A program made the position numbers and the translations under genes. From the NCBI GenBank assembly GCA_037976565.1, contig CP137679.1:28827539-28891538 (forward strand): a stretch of 64,000 nucleotides of DNA. The letters run 5' to 3'. Positions 57,401-64,000 of this stretch are shown in pieces. Below the pieces are notes generated by a model that made no database searches, had not been told where the DNA came from, and saw only the letters and a list, made by a program, of their open reading frames with translations. Position 1 is the stretch's first letter; every line of letters begins with the position of its first letter. The DNA is from Mesocentrotus franciscanus. Lineage: Eukaryota > Echinodermata > Echinoidea > Camarodonta > Strongylocentrotidae.

Positions 57401-60400
57401 AGCGCCTATACGTGGCAGGTATAGCGCCTTGGATTTCGCCTGTGTGTAGGCGCCGGCAGTGATAGCGCCTATACGTGGTAGGTATAGCGCCTATACATTG
57501 TGAGTATAGCGCCTAGGAGTTGAAGGCAGACATAGCGCCTATACATTGTAGGTATAGCGCCTTGGATTTCGCCTGTGTGTAGGCGCCGGCAGTGATAGCG
57601 CCTATACATTGTGAGTAAAGCGCCTAGGAGTTGAAGGCAGACATAGCGCCTATACGTGGTAGGTATAGCGCCTTGGATTTCGCCTGTGTGTAGGCGCCGG
57701 CAGTGATAGCGCCTATACGTGGTAGGTATAGCGCCTATACATTGTGAGTATAGCGCCTAGGAGTTGAAGGCAGACATAGCGCCTATACGTGGTAGGTATA
57801 GCGCCTTGGATTTCGCCTGTGTGTAGGCGCCGGCAGTGATAGCGCCTATACATTGTGAGTATAGTGCCTAGCAGTTGAAGGCAGACATAGCGCCTATACG
57901 TGGTAGGTATAGCACCTTGGAATTTCGCCGGTGTGCAGGCGAAGGCAGATGTTACGCCTATACGTGGAAGGTATAGCGCCTGGAGTTTTGAGAAGGCAGA
58001 GATAGCACCTATACGATGGAGGTATAGCGCCTTGAGTTTCGCCTGTGTGAATGCCACGGCAGAGATGGCACCTGGGATGGCGCCTATACGTGGAAGGTAT
58101 AGCGCCTGGAGTTTGGCCGGTGTGCAGGCGAAGGCAGAGGTTGCGCCTATACGTGGAAGGTATAGCGCCTGGAGTTTCGAGAAGGCAGAGATCGCGCCTA
58201 TACAATGGAGGTATAGCGCCTTGAGTTTCGCCGGTGTGCAGACGAAGGCAGATGTTGCGCCTATACGTGGAATGTATAGCGCCTGGAGTTTCGAGAAGGC
58301 AGAATTAGCGCCTATACGATGGAGGTATAGCGCCTTGAGCTTCGCTGGTGTGAATGCCACGACAGAGATGGCACCTGGGATTGCGCCTATACGTGGAAGG
58401 TATAGCGCCTGGAGTTTGGCCGGTGTGCAGGCGAAGGCAGAGGTTGCGCCTATACGTGGAAGGTATAGCGCCTGGAGTTTCGAGAAGGCAGAGATAGCGC
58501 CTATACGATGGAGGTATAGCGCCTTGAGTTTCGCCGGTGTGCAGGCGAAGGCAGAGGTTGCGCCTATACGTGGAAGGTATAGCGCCAGGAATTTCGAGGA
58601 GTCAGCAATCGCTGATGAATAATTAGCACTGAAAGTGGAGGTACCCCGAGATAGCTATGCGGAGGCAAGGGCAGTTACGATAGAACCCAGCATCAGTAAT
58701 GAGCAGATGAGCAAAGACCAGGCGCAAGATCCTTCAGTCAAGTGGATCCTGGAAGCAAAGCAGCGTTCAGCGGACCGGCTTGATTGGTCAGGAATGGCTT
58801 CAAAGTCCAGTGTGGAGAAGCCCTTCGGAGGAAGTGAGCCCAACTGGAAATGAAGCAAGGCGTTCTCTACAGGAAATGAGAATGTGACCAAGGCCATAGG
58901 GTAACTGAATGTTGTCTTAGCAGCTAAGCTCGAGAGATCGTTGTGAAGGAATTGCATGGTGGCAAGTCTAGTGGATACCTTGGCATGAACAAGACCAGAG
59001 ATATAGTTCGCATGAGGTTCTATTGGGTAGGAACGGATGCTGACATCCGCTCGAGTGTACGGCAGTAGAAGGTAGTTCAGGTGAACAGGTTGAAACCCTA
59101 CGAAGAGGCACCTCTTCAGTCCCAGGACTCCTAGTTAGAAGCGAGTGTAAGTCAGCATGAATTTTGAGCAGGACGCTCCTAGCCAACTTGCACATGTGCA
59201 GCTTCAGGAGAGGAAGAGGAGGTTGACCCGTTGATAGGGAAGATTCAAAACCTGTTGAGCCCCTTGTACCTGCACCACGAAAGGTTCCTGTCCCAGCCTC
59301 TAGGAGAAATCTCGCGAGAACTAGGAATCCACCAAGGCCCAACTTCTTTAATCATTGCCATAAACTCAAACTAAGCAGCTAAACGTCCAGTACTTTGCCA
59401 TTCCAGCCAATGTATTTTGTTGTACCTGTAATGAAATGTGCCTTATCTTATTCATCTTGAATCCTGCATTCCTTCTACCCTTCACCTTTCGTCTGTCTTT
59501 CAACTCATATTTTCATTCGTTCTCCCTCTACTTCTTTTGTTCTTTCACTCTACTCGAGTTCTTATGTTGCACTTTACCAAAGTTGAAAGAATATGCTTAT
59601 GTTGTATTGTTACTATGCAAATATATCGTGTTTACGATAGTTCAGGGATGCGTTGTTTGATTTTATTATACTTGCCATTTATATGTCACTTGCCATATAT
59701 ACCTCGTGTTCAAGTTATGACATGTATACGGGTATATTGTATTTGTAAGATAGCAGAAGAAAAGACGATCAAGGGTTATGTTTTAGTTTAACATGTATAA
59801 GCATATATTTTTTATGAAAAGATATATATGTCCTTGATACACCTATGCATTGTGTTTTATTCCATGTATTCCATGCTTCTACATTTCTGGTCCTATTCTC
59901 CTTCCTGAACTTTCCCGTTTCTCTCTACTTTTGTACATAAATTATTTTGTTGTTACATCTTAGTTGTATATGTAGTTTAAGGAGTTTTTAAGTATTTTTA
60001 TACTTTTTTTCGAAAGATTATTTCGATAAAATGTTATCTTGTTTTGCCAAAGGGTGGTCAGAGGACTGTCCACACTTGGGGAGGGGCTGTGTAGCATAAC
60101 TAGTCCAGTAATTTAGTAAGACGTAGAGGGCGTTATCATTAATTGTCATATATATACGTGCACATCATGAAGATGTGAGTCAGTCTGACCCCGGCAGCGT
60201 TGAGCTGTCGTTGGGACAGGCACGAGATCCGACATAAAGTTACTTGAACTGCAAATACTCTGTAAGTGTTATTTCTTTAGTCCTGTCAAACATTCAGTGG
60301 TTGCGGGAGTGAGTGAATGAGAGCTAGTCCACGTTATTCTTACACGATATACTTTTGTGAGAGCCCATTGAGAGATCGCTGATGATTGATTGTCGAGAGC

Positions 60401-63240
60401 GTGGACCGGGTTTTGAGAGACTGCAAAGGCAGAACGCTACCCCGGCAGAGCCCGGTTACGTCACAATATCAACAACTCTGTCAACTCAGATATACCGTAA
60501 TCTATGTAGATTTAGCTTACATTTAGCGCATGCGCAAAACGTTCATCCGATCTCAGCCTCATTTTTGTAATTTGGCGCCTAGCCTAGCCAACATGGGCCC
60601 TTTAGATTGGCTATCGCTGGCTCCCATAGGCTCTATGTTATAAGACATTAGTGCGAGGAGCTAGCTTGCAATTTTCCGTTTTTACCGATACCAAAATTAT
60701 GATATTCCAGTCAAATCTTCTATTTGTTACGATTTTTTCAGCGTCCTTGAAAAGTTAAGTATTTCACTTAAGTTTATTAAGTTTGAAAAATTCTCATTTT
60801 CGTCATATTTAAGGTACAAACTTGCAAATTGTACTGAAATGTTCGTTGATTTTTCTATTTTATGTTTGTACCTATTAGGCCTGAGTCGAAACGGTTCCCC
60901 GCCCGGTCCCCGACCGTCACGCCGAAACCCGGGTTTGAATATTCGAGTTTCGGGTTTTTCAAAATTAAATTTCACACTGATATTCTGAAATAACGAACTA
61001 AAAATATGCAATTCACAAACTTATATTTCAATTTAATTAAATAAATATGCTTTAGAAATAAATGGATACCGTTTCAGTTGACGGTAGGCCTTTTATCGCT
61101 CTAAAATTGAGGCTGCAAGGAAGGAATCACCACACTTCGCGGTACCGAGTGCGTTCAGAAACTGAAGTCAAAACATGATCCACTGAAGACTGAGCAAGTT
61201 ACGAAAGTACACACACAAGACCAAAATGTTGATCAGACTATTACAATTAAATCGTAATACTAATAGGCATTGATTTAATTGTCAAAATATATCCACAACA
61301 TAATGGTTTACCCTTGATATTATGATGAAGGAAAATAAATTAAAGCTCTTGAAATAACATCGAAGTGCCTTTCGTTCGTTCTAAAAATGCGTGTATAACG
61401 GCAAGCTGAAGTTAGGAGTCAAGTTTTCAAGCCGTACCGTCATGAATGCAGACGGAGGAGTACGAACTGATCTGAACAATAAGCATTTAACCAATTAAAA
61501 AACATCACATAACTCATTTTAAGGCACTAACGCTCAACAAATTACCGTAAAATAATAATTTCCTTTGACAAATAATACTATAGATATTCATGATATCTCA
61601 CAGAAATAACGATATTTCATGAGCTACGAGTTCAGCTATAGCCATCATTTTGAAATGAGATGTAATTGTCATGTAGCGCAGTAGACTGTAGAGGGCAGCA
61701 TGCAGCAGAGAGGAAAAAAAAATCGCGGGCCTTATAGATCACGTGATATTTTCCTCTCTGCTGCATCCTGCGCATGCCCTCTACAGTCTACTGCGCTGCA
61801 TGACAATTACGTCTCATTTCAAAATGATGGCTAGCTGAACTCGATATCGAGTACGTAGCTGAAAATATCATTATTTATGTAAGATATTATGAATATCTAT
61901 TGTATTGTTTGTCAAAGCAAATTATTATTTAACGGTAATTTGTCATGCTGTAGTCCCTTAAAGTGAGTTACGTGATGTTTTTTAATTGGTTTAATGCTTA
62001 TTGTTCAGATCAGTTCGTACTTCCGTCTTCATTCATGACGGTACGGGCTTGAAAAGCTTGACTCCTAACTTCAGCTTGCCGTTAATACACGCATTTTTAG
62101 AACGAACGAAGGCACTTCGATGTTATTTCAAGAGCTTTAATTTATTTTCCTTCATCATAATATCAAGGGTAAACCATTATTTTGTGGATATTTAGACAAT
62201 TAAATTAATGCCTATTAGTATTACAATTTAATTTTAATATTCTGATCAGCATTTTGGTTTTGTGTGTGGTACTATCGTAACTTGCTTATAGTCTTCAGTG
62301 GGTCATATTTTGACTTCCGTTTGTGAACGCTCTCGGTACCGCGAAGCATGATTCCTTCCATAATTTTGCAGCCTCAATTTTGGAGCGATAAAAAGACCTA
62401 CCGTCAACTGAAACGATATCCATTTATTTTTTTAAAGCATATTTATTTAATTAAATTGATTATTTTATTGTTTTGAAAGCAGTAACTGTCTTTTCCGTCG
62501 CATTATTTAGAACAGCAACTTATCTTGACTCCCGCCGCTGCATGCACGCGAATTTTAGTATGGTGAAAATTCCTGTTCGGGTACCCGGTCCCCGCCCGAA
62601 ATTTTCAAGTCAAACCCGGGTTCGGCAAAACCCGTGATGACTCAGGCCTAGTACCTATGCTGGGTGTGCGACACCTATGTGTGAAATGCGTCACCTGTTT
62701 AAGCACGTCATGTCAAAATCTCTGTGGTGTGACGTAATATTTCGTATCGACTTTGCCATCGAACTTAAGTCGCGCTTAAGTCACGCTGAAGTTAAGTAGG
62801 CCCTCTCTCACTTAAATTCGAAACAGCGTATCGGCCAATCAGAGCGCGTAAACTCATTTGTAATTGTACAGCGCGGAATACGAATAGTTCTACGTGTCTA
62901 GAGGGCTCACAGTAATTTTGGTCATGTAGACAGACAAGGAACCTGAGCTTCTCCTCCTTTTAATAGGACATGTATTTTCAAGCTCGAACTCGAAGTTTGC
63001 TTAGCTGCTTTAGCTTTAGCAGCTAGCTGCATGCATTCGCTGCAGTAAACAAACCTTACATAAAATCCAATATGTGGGACGCGAACGCGTAGAGAAGTAT
63101 GAAAAAGTAAACTCGTGAGATTGCCATTCTTTACACTTTATTTAAAACATGACAAAATTTTGTTGTACATAAAAGCAATACACACATTCACATATCAATA
63201 TAATTTAGAATAACTCACCAGATATAGATTTATGGGTCAT
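45713..63240 (-). CDS. ACTR5: Actin-related protein 5 (INO80 complex subunit), 16 exons
   Basis: ARP5 is an actin-fold subunit of the nuclear INO80 chromatin remodeller, where with IES6 it couples ATP hydrolysis to nucleosome sliding. The join is complement(45713..45885, 46435..46546, 47118..47319, 48334..48428, 49017..49078, 49871..49970, 50622..50870, 51396..51518, 52006..52083, 52862..52954, 54009..54125, 54478..54671, 55206..55301, 55777..56082, 56610..56729, 63219..63240). This gives 713 aa with all phases matching and no internal stop. Human ACTR5 is 607 aa; the extra length is in the charged coiled-coil insert (286-552). Landmarks: NIFSFKD at 13-19, IIIDNGS at 43-49, MSELLFECY at 151-159, [12 protein letters not shown] at 213-224, LVLGVERIR at 572-580, NVFLTGGN at 620-627 and [14 protein letters not shown] in the last exon. 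The gene is convergent with UCK. Confidence 0.95.
45990..46085 (-). mobile_element. Decayed SINE fragment
   Basis: GGTTCTGGGTGCGAAACCAAG resembles a mutated B box, with SINE-like sequence around it, in ACTR5 intron 15. Weak evidence. Confidence 0.3.
46435..46546 (-). CDS. ACTR5: ACTR5 exon 15 (nucleotide-site LTGG)
   Basis: Encodes [20 protein letters not shown] and [22 protein letters not shown] is the actin-family adenosine loop. Phase 1 end completes a Gly with exon 16. Confidence 0.95.
47118..47319 (-). CDS. ACTR5: ACTR5 exon 14
   Basis: Encodes [40 protein letters not shown] and a helix to QDKIVQ. The acceptor is chosen because one leading base completes the Lys codon left by exon 13. 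The open frame extends further upstream into intron. Confidence 0.93.
47320..48333 (-). other. ACTR5 intron 13
   Basis: AT-rich intron. No repeat family or gene recognised. Confidence 0.5.
48334..48428 (-). CDS. ACTR5: ACTR5 exon 13
   Basis: Encodes [20 protein letters not shown] and [11 protein letters not shown], an acidic, helical part of the insert before the second actin half. Ends in phase 2. Confidence 0.9.
48606..48840. repeat. (GT)n microsatellite and 12-bp tandem
   Basis: A GT run at 48606-48632, and four tandem copies of GACCATACCACT-like sequence at about 48776-48830, in ACTR5 intron 12. CAAACCTGGGTCCGC nearby may be a decayed SINE B box. Confidence 0.75.
49017..49078 (-). CDS. 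ACTR5: ACTR5 exon 12
   Basis: Encodes [20 protein letters not shown], an acidic linker within the insert. Phase 2-0 fits both neighbours. Short and weakly conserved, but the splice sites are good. Confidence 0.85.
49079..49870 (-). other. ACTR5 intron 11
   Basis: AT-rich intron without recognised repeats. Confidence 0.5.
49871..49970 (-). CDS. ACTR5: ACTR5 exon 11
   Basis: Encodes [20 protein letters not shown] and [13 protein letters not shown], continuing the coiled-coil insert. Ends in phase 1 before GTAATT. Confidence 0.88.
50005..50288 (-). mobile_element. tRNA-derived SINE
   Basis: The minus strand has GTCGAGTGGTTTGAGCACGT, GATGAGTTCGAGCCCTGG and TTGGCAAGACATTAATCTGT, with an ATT-rich tail near 50005-50030. 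It lies in ACTR5 intron 10, same orientation as the gene. Confidence 0.8.
50622..50870 (-). CDS. ACTR5: ACTR5 exon 10 (coiled-coil insert)
   Basis: Encodes [20 protein letters not shown], then a charged helix ([20 protein letters not shown] and on to LKEQKE). Strong heptad-like charge pattern. This exon accounts for much of the extra length over human ACTR5. Confidence 0.92.
51040..51155 (-). mobile_element. Decayed SINE fragment
   Basis: CTTGGGTAAGGCATCAATCC and GGTTTGAAACC-like blocks on the minus strand match the SINE body and B box, in ACTR5 intron 9. Partial copy. Confidence 0.45.
51396..51518 (-). CDS. ACTR5: ACTR5 exon 9
   Basis: Encodes [20 protein letters not shown] and [20 protein letters not shown]. 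It aligns with the human [20 protein letters not shown] region. Confidence 0.92.
52006..52083 (-). CDS. ACTR5: ACTR5 exon 8
   Basis: Encodes [20 protein letters not shown] and SNGSQK, in phase 0 at both ends. It corresponds to the coiled segment before exon 9. Confidence 0.9.
52500..52802 (-). mobile_element. tRNA-derived SINE with ATT tail
   Basis: The minus strand has GTTGTGGTCCAGTGGATAAG, GGGGTTCGAATCCC (B box), TTGGCAAGACATTAATCTAC and an (ATT)n tail near 52504-52536. It lies in ACTR5 intron 7. Confidence 0.85.
52862..52954 (-). CDS. ACTR5: ACTR5 exon 7
   Basis: Encodes [20 protein letters not shown] and [11 protein letters not shown], matching human KQERRQQQLRRLQELN. It starts the long charged insert. 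Confidence 0.93.
52955..54008 (-). other. ACTR5 intron 6
   Basis: Contains the TTAA-flanked MITE at 53440-53922. The rest is pyrimidine-rich or AT-rich with no recognised gene. Confidence 0.6.
53440..53922. mobile_element. TTAA-flanked MITE
   Basis: Inverted ends AGATACTATGTCCC and AGGTACTATGTCCC are flanked by TTAA at 53436-53439 and 53923-53926. 483 bp, no transposase. Closely related to the copy at 16751-17276, which retains an internal segment this one lacks. Confidence 0.85.
54009..54125 (-). CDS. ACTR5: ACTR5 exon 6
   Basis: Encodes [20 protein letters not shown] and [19 protein letters not shown], matching the human region HSYIAEDYVEELHKWRCPDY. Phase 0 at both ends. Confidence 0.95.
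54478..54671 (-). CDS. ACTR5: ACTR5 exon 5
   Basis: Encodes [40 protein letters not shown] and [20 protein letters not shown]. Contains the actin-family phosphate-2-like SSG and the conserved N-I-G-G. Confidence 0.95.
54672..55205 (-). other. ACTR5 intron 4
   Basis: AT-rich intron with nothing recognised. Confidence 0.5.
55206..55301 (-). CDS. ACTR5: ACTR5 exon 4
   Basis: Encodes [20 protein letters not shown] and [11 protein letters not shown], nearly identical to the human segment [20 protein letters not shown]. Phase matches exons 3 and 5. Confidence 0.95.
55777..56082 (-). CDS. ACTR5: ACTR5 exon 3
   Basis: Encodes [20 protein letters not shown], then [20 protein letters not shown] and [16 protein letters not shown]. 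Carries the end of the phosphate-1 DNGS loop shared with exon 2 and the H-P-(I/V)-V-(L/M)-T-E motif. Donor GTGAGT at 55776. Confidence 0.95.
56220..56575. repeat. CT/CTT microsatellites
   Basis: CT runs near 56234-56258 and a CTT/CT tract at about 56470-56565, in ACTR5 intron 2. Confidence 0.8.
56610..56729 (-). CDS. ACTR5: ACTR5 exon 2
   Basis: Encodes [20 protein letters not shown] and [26 protein letters not shown] aligns with the human N-terminal NVFPFRD and PIIIDNG with the nucleotide-binding first loop. Confidence 0.95.
56934..57309 (+). repeat. 5' LTR
   Basis: 376 bp, starting TGTAGCATAAC and ending CGTCACA. By eye only about three substitutions separate it from the 3' LTR, so the insertion is recent. 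Confidence 0.92.
57310..57330 (+). promoter_or_regulatory. Primer-binding site of the LTR element
   Basis: CTGGTGGCAGCGGTTGGG begins directly after the 5' LTR, the position where a tRNA 3' end would prime minus-strand synthesis. The tRNA is not identified. Confidence 0.6.
57400..58605 (+). repeat. Internal minisatellite of the LTR element
   Basis: Head-to-tail units of about 48-66 bases built around ATAGCGCCTATACGTGGTAG and GTATAGCGCC, with two alternating spacer types. Divergence is low. Unit lengths keep a plus-strand frame open for 240 codons (57900-58622, motifs [10 protein letters not shown] and AGVQAKAEV) and a minus-strand frame open for 215 codons (57713-58360). Neither resembles a known protein. 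Confidence 0.88.
58606..59130 (+). pseudogene. Gypsy pol remnant (integrase zinc-finger region)
   Basis: Fragments in order: [26 protein letters not shown] then a stop, and [20 protein letters not shown] with RMRFYWVG. The last resembles the H-x-GHLG-x-x-K-T, R-x-x-FYWPG start of gypsy integrases. A stop and a jump to VNRLKPYE follow. Protease, RT, RNase H and the integrase core are missing. Confidence 0.75.
59131..60089 (+). other. 3' internal region of the LTR element
   Basis: AT-rich sequence with no coding signal, ending with the polypurine tract GGGGAGGGG at about 60078-60086 just before the 3' LTR. Confidence 0.6.
60090..60465 (+). repeat. 3' LTR
   Basis: Same length and sequence as the 5' LTR apart from about three bases. 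An extra TG precedes it, so the exact edge may be 60088. Confidence 0.92.
60876..62650. mobile_element. hAT-like foldback element, 1.8 kb
   Basis: TAGGCCTGAGTC ends in inverted orientation are flanked by GTACCTAT at 60868-60875 and 62651-62658, an 8-base duplication. Nearly the whole element folds back: the two halves are inverted copies meeting at about 61720-61760, where CAGCAGAGAGGAAAA faces TTTTCCTCTCTGCTGC. Subterminal GCCCGGTCCCCG blocks are typical of hAT ends. No transposase frame. Confidence 0.88.
62659..63218 (-). other. ACTR5 intron 1, promoter-proximal part
   Basis: No repeat or gene recognised between the foldback element and exon 1. Somewhat richer in CpG than the surroundings. 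Confidence 0.5.
63219..63240 (-). CDS. ACTR5: ACTR5 exon 1 (7 codons)
   Basis: ATG at 63238-63240 followed by THKSIS and a consensus donor G|GTGAGT. The one-base overhang joins exon 2 in frame to give [15 protein letters not shown]. Being so short it rests on the splice fit and on its place at the start of the conserved region. Another first exon remains possible. Confidence 0.7.
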
Positions 63241-63716
63241 AATTGTCTCCTTTCTTTTTCTTTTTTCAACAGAGCCGCAAAAACTTGCTATGGAACGCCA
63301 ACTCGCGCAGTCATTAAAAAATAAATAAAAATATTTTAAAAAATGATACTGATAATATGTGACAAGCAAGCTTTTACACAATTATTAAATTAATTCAGGA
63401 CGACCTGTAAGATTTTTTTTTTTTTTTTTTAGTCAACATAGAAATAATTTTCCAACAACAGACAATATATACAAAATGACCAATGATACAGTTCAAGTAG
63501 CCCTTACAGGAAATATAGGAGAACCAACGTAATTGTTGAAAATACAAAATACAATTACAAATGTGAAATTGTGCAGTATTCAGTATTCTGGTAAAAGTCT
63601 AAATATCCCTGATATTAAACATGGGCAACTTACCCACAACCCCCTCTCATGCACCAAGACGACAATTGATGGAGAATTAATCCTCTCTAGAATGTTTGCA
63701 TGATTTGAAAGAGAAA

Positions 63717-63718
<2 letters not shown>
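63241..63718. other. ACTR5 5' flank
   Basis: Probable 5' UTR and promoter region. A CGCGAGTTGGCGTTCC patch lies near 63295-63310. A long T run (about 63414-63430) and AT-rich sequence follow. No TATA box is evident. Confidence 0.4.

Positions 63719-63763
<45 letters not shown>
63719..63763. repeat. (TA)n microsatellite
   Basis: About 22 TA dinucleotides without interruption. Confidence 0.95.
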
Positions 63764-63765
<2 letters not shown>

Positions 63766-63856
63766 CCTTTTATAATCATGACTGACGCAAATATTTATGA
63801 AATATAATGTACTAAAACATAAATGTCTTATGTAGTACATCCCTAATTAATATGAC

Positions 63857-64000
63857 AGGGGCGGATCCAGCCGGCGGCAAGGGAGGGGGCCAAAAAAGGG
63901 CCCATTTCCGCTCAGTGGGGCGTAGGGGCCTATCTTCTTTTTTATACAAAAAGGGTGTTTTTACCTGTTTTTTTATTTCCCGCCCCCCTGGATCCGCCAC
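63857..64000. mobile_element. Short MITE at window edge
   Basis: GGGGCGGATCCAGCCGGCG at the left faces CCCCCCTGGATCCGCC at the right in inverted orientation. About 140 bp; the right boundary may lie beyond the window. Confidence 0.55.

Larger units (their letters stand above)
56934..60465 (+). mobile_element. Non-autonomous gypsy-like LTR retrotransposon
   Basis: Two direct 376-bp LTRs (TGTAGCATAAC to GTTACGTCACA) enclose 2780 bases. Flanks share ATAT or AATAT as target duplication. A primer-binding-site-like TGGTGGCAGCGG follows the 5' LTR at once and a polypurine GGGGAGGGG precedes the 3' LTR. Inside, gag is replaced by a minisatellite and pol survives only as integrase-region fragments with stops. 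It lies in ACTR5 intron 1, opposite to the gene. Confidence 0.92.

Noticed and set aside
57713..58360. 215-residue minus-strand frame in the LTR element
   Set aside because: Mirror of a GC-balanced tandem repeat; no homology seen and it opposes the element's own direction. Kept only as part of the repeat description.

Overview
This is animal (eukaryotic) nuclear DNA: AT-rich, intron-rich and dense in transposons. Three protein-coding genes can be rebuilt exon by exon with GT-AG junctions and fully consistent phases. The mix of repeats (tRNA-derived SINEs with ATT tails, CR1/jockey-like non-LTR elements, TTAA-flanked and 8-bp-TSD MITEs, TACATGTA-rich flanks) suggests a marine invertebrate. An echinoderm such as a sea urchin is my best guess, but the species is not proven by the sequence.

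Layout. (1) Positions 420-13838, minus strand: a cytosolic sulfotransferase (SULT) gene with seven coding exons, a TATA-like box near 13930 and an AATAAA at 360-365. Its 8-kb intron carries a nearly identical tandem duplication of a 3-kb unit (5816-8826 and 8825-11790). A large palindrome borders the unit on the left, and each unit contains a broken non-LTR retrotransposon tail. (2) 14000-24800: a gene-free repeat field with a 747-bp hAT-like element, a retrotransposon nested inside another retrotransposon (17281-21050), and a degenerate GGGCAC minisatellite. (3) 24943-36209, plus strand: a complete six-exon uridine-cytidine kinase gene of 265 aa. Its introns hold a hAT-like MITE, a pogo-like MITE, a SINE and a deleted non-LTR element. 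(4) 36210-45100: the long flank between two convergent genes, with a 56-bp minisatellite, a hairpin and CT-rich tracts. (5) 45713-63240, minus strand: a complete sixteen-exon actin-related protein 5 (ACTR5/ARP5, INO80 complex) gene of 713 aa. Its first intron contains a non-autonomous gypsy-like LTR retrotransposon (56934-60465) and a 1.8-kb hAT-like foldback element (60876-62650).

The three genes are functionally unrelated: small-molecule sulfation, pyrimidine salvage and chromatin remodelling. I see no operon or gene cluster. The most unusual observations are: about five degenerate tandem copies of the ACTR5 terminal exon running into its 3' flank; an LTR element whose gag position is filled by a 1.2-kb minisatellite that is open in both directions; three arrays of a GAATTTGAATGC-like motif that end in the same 23-base phrase; and a SULT first exon that adds an in-frame N-terminus. 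Most other long open frames lie in simple repeats and are not genes.
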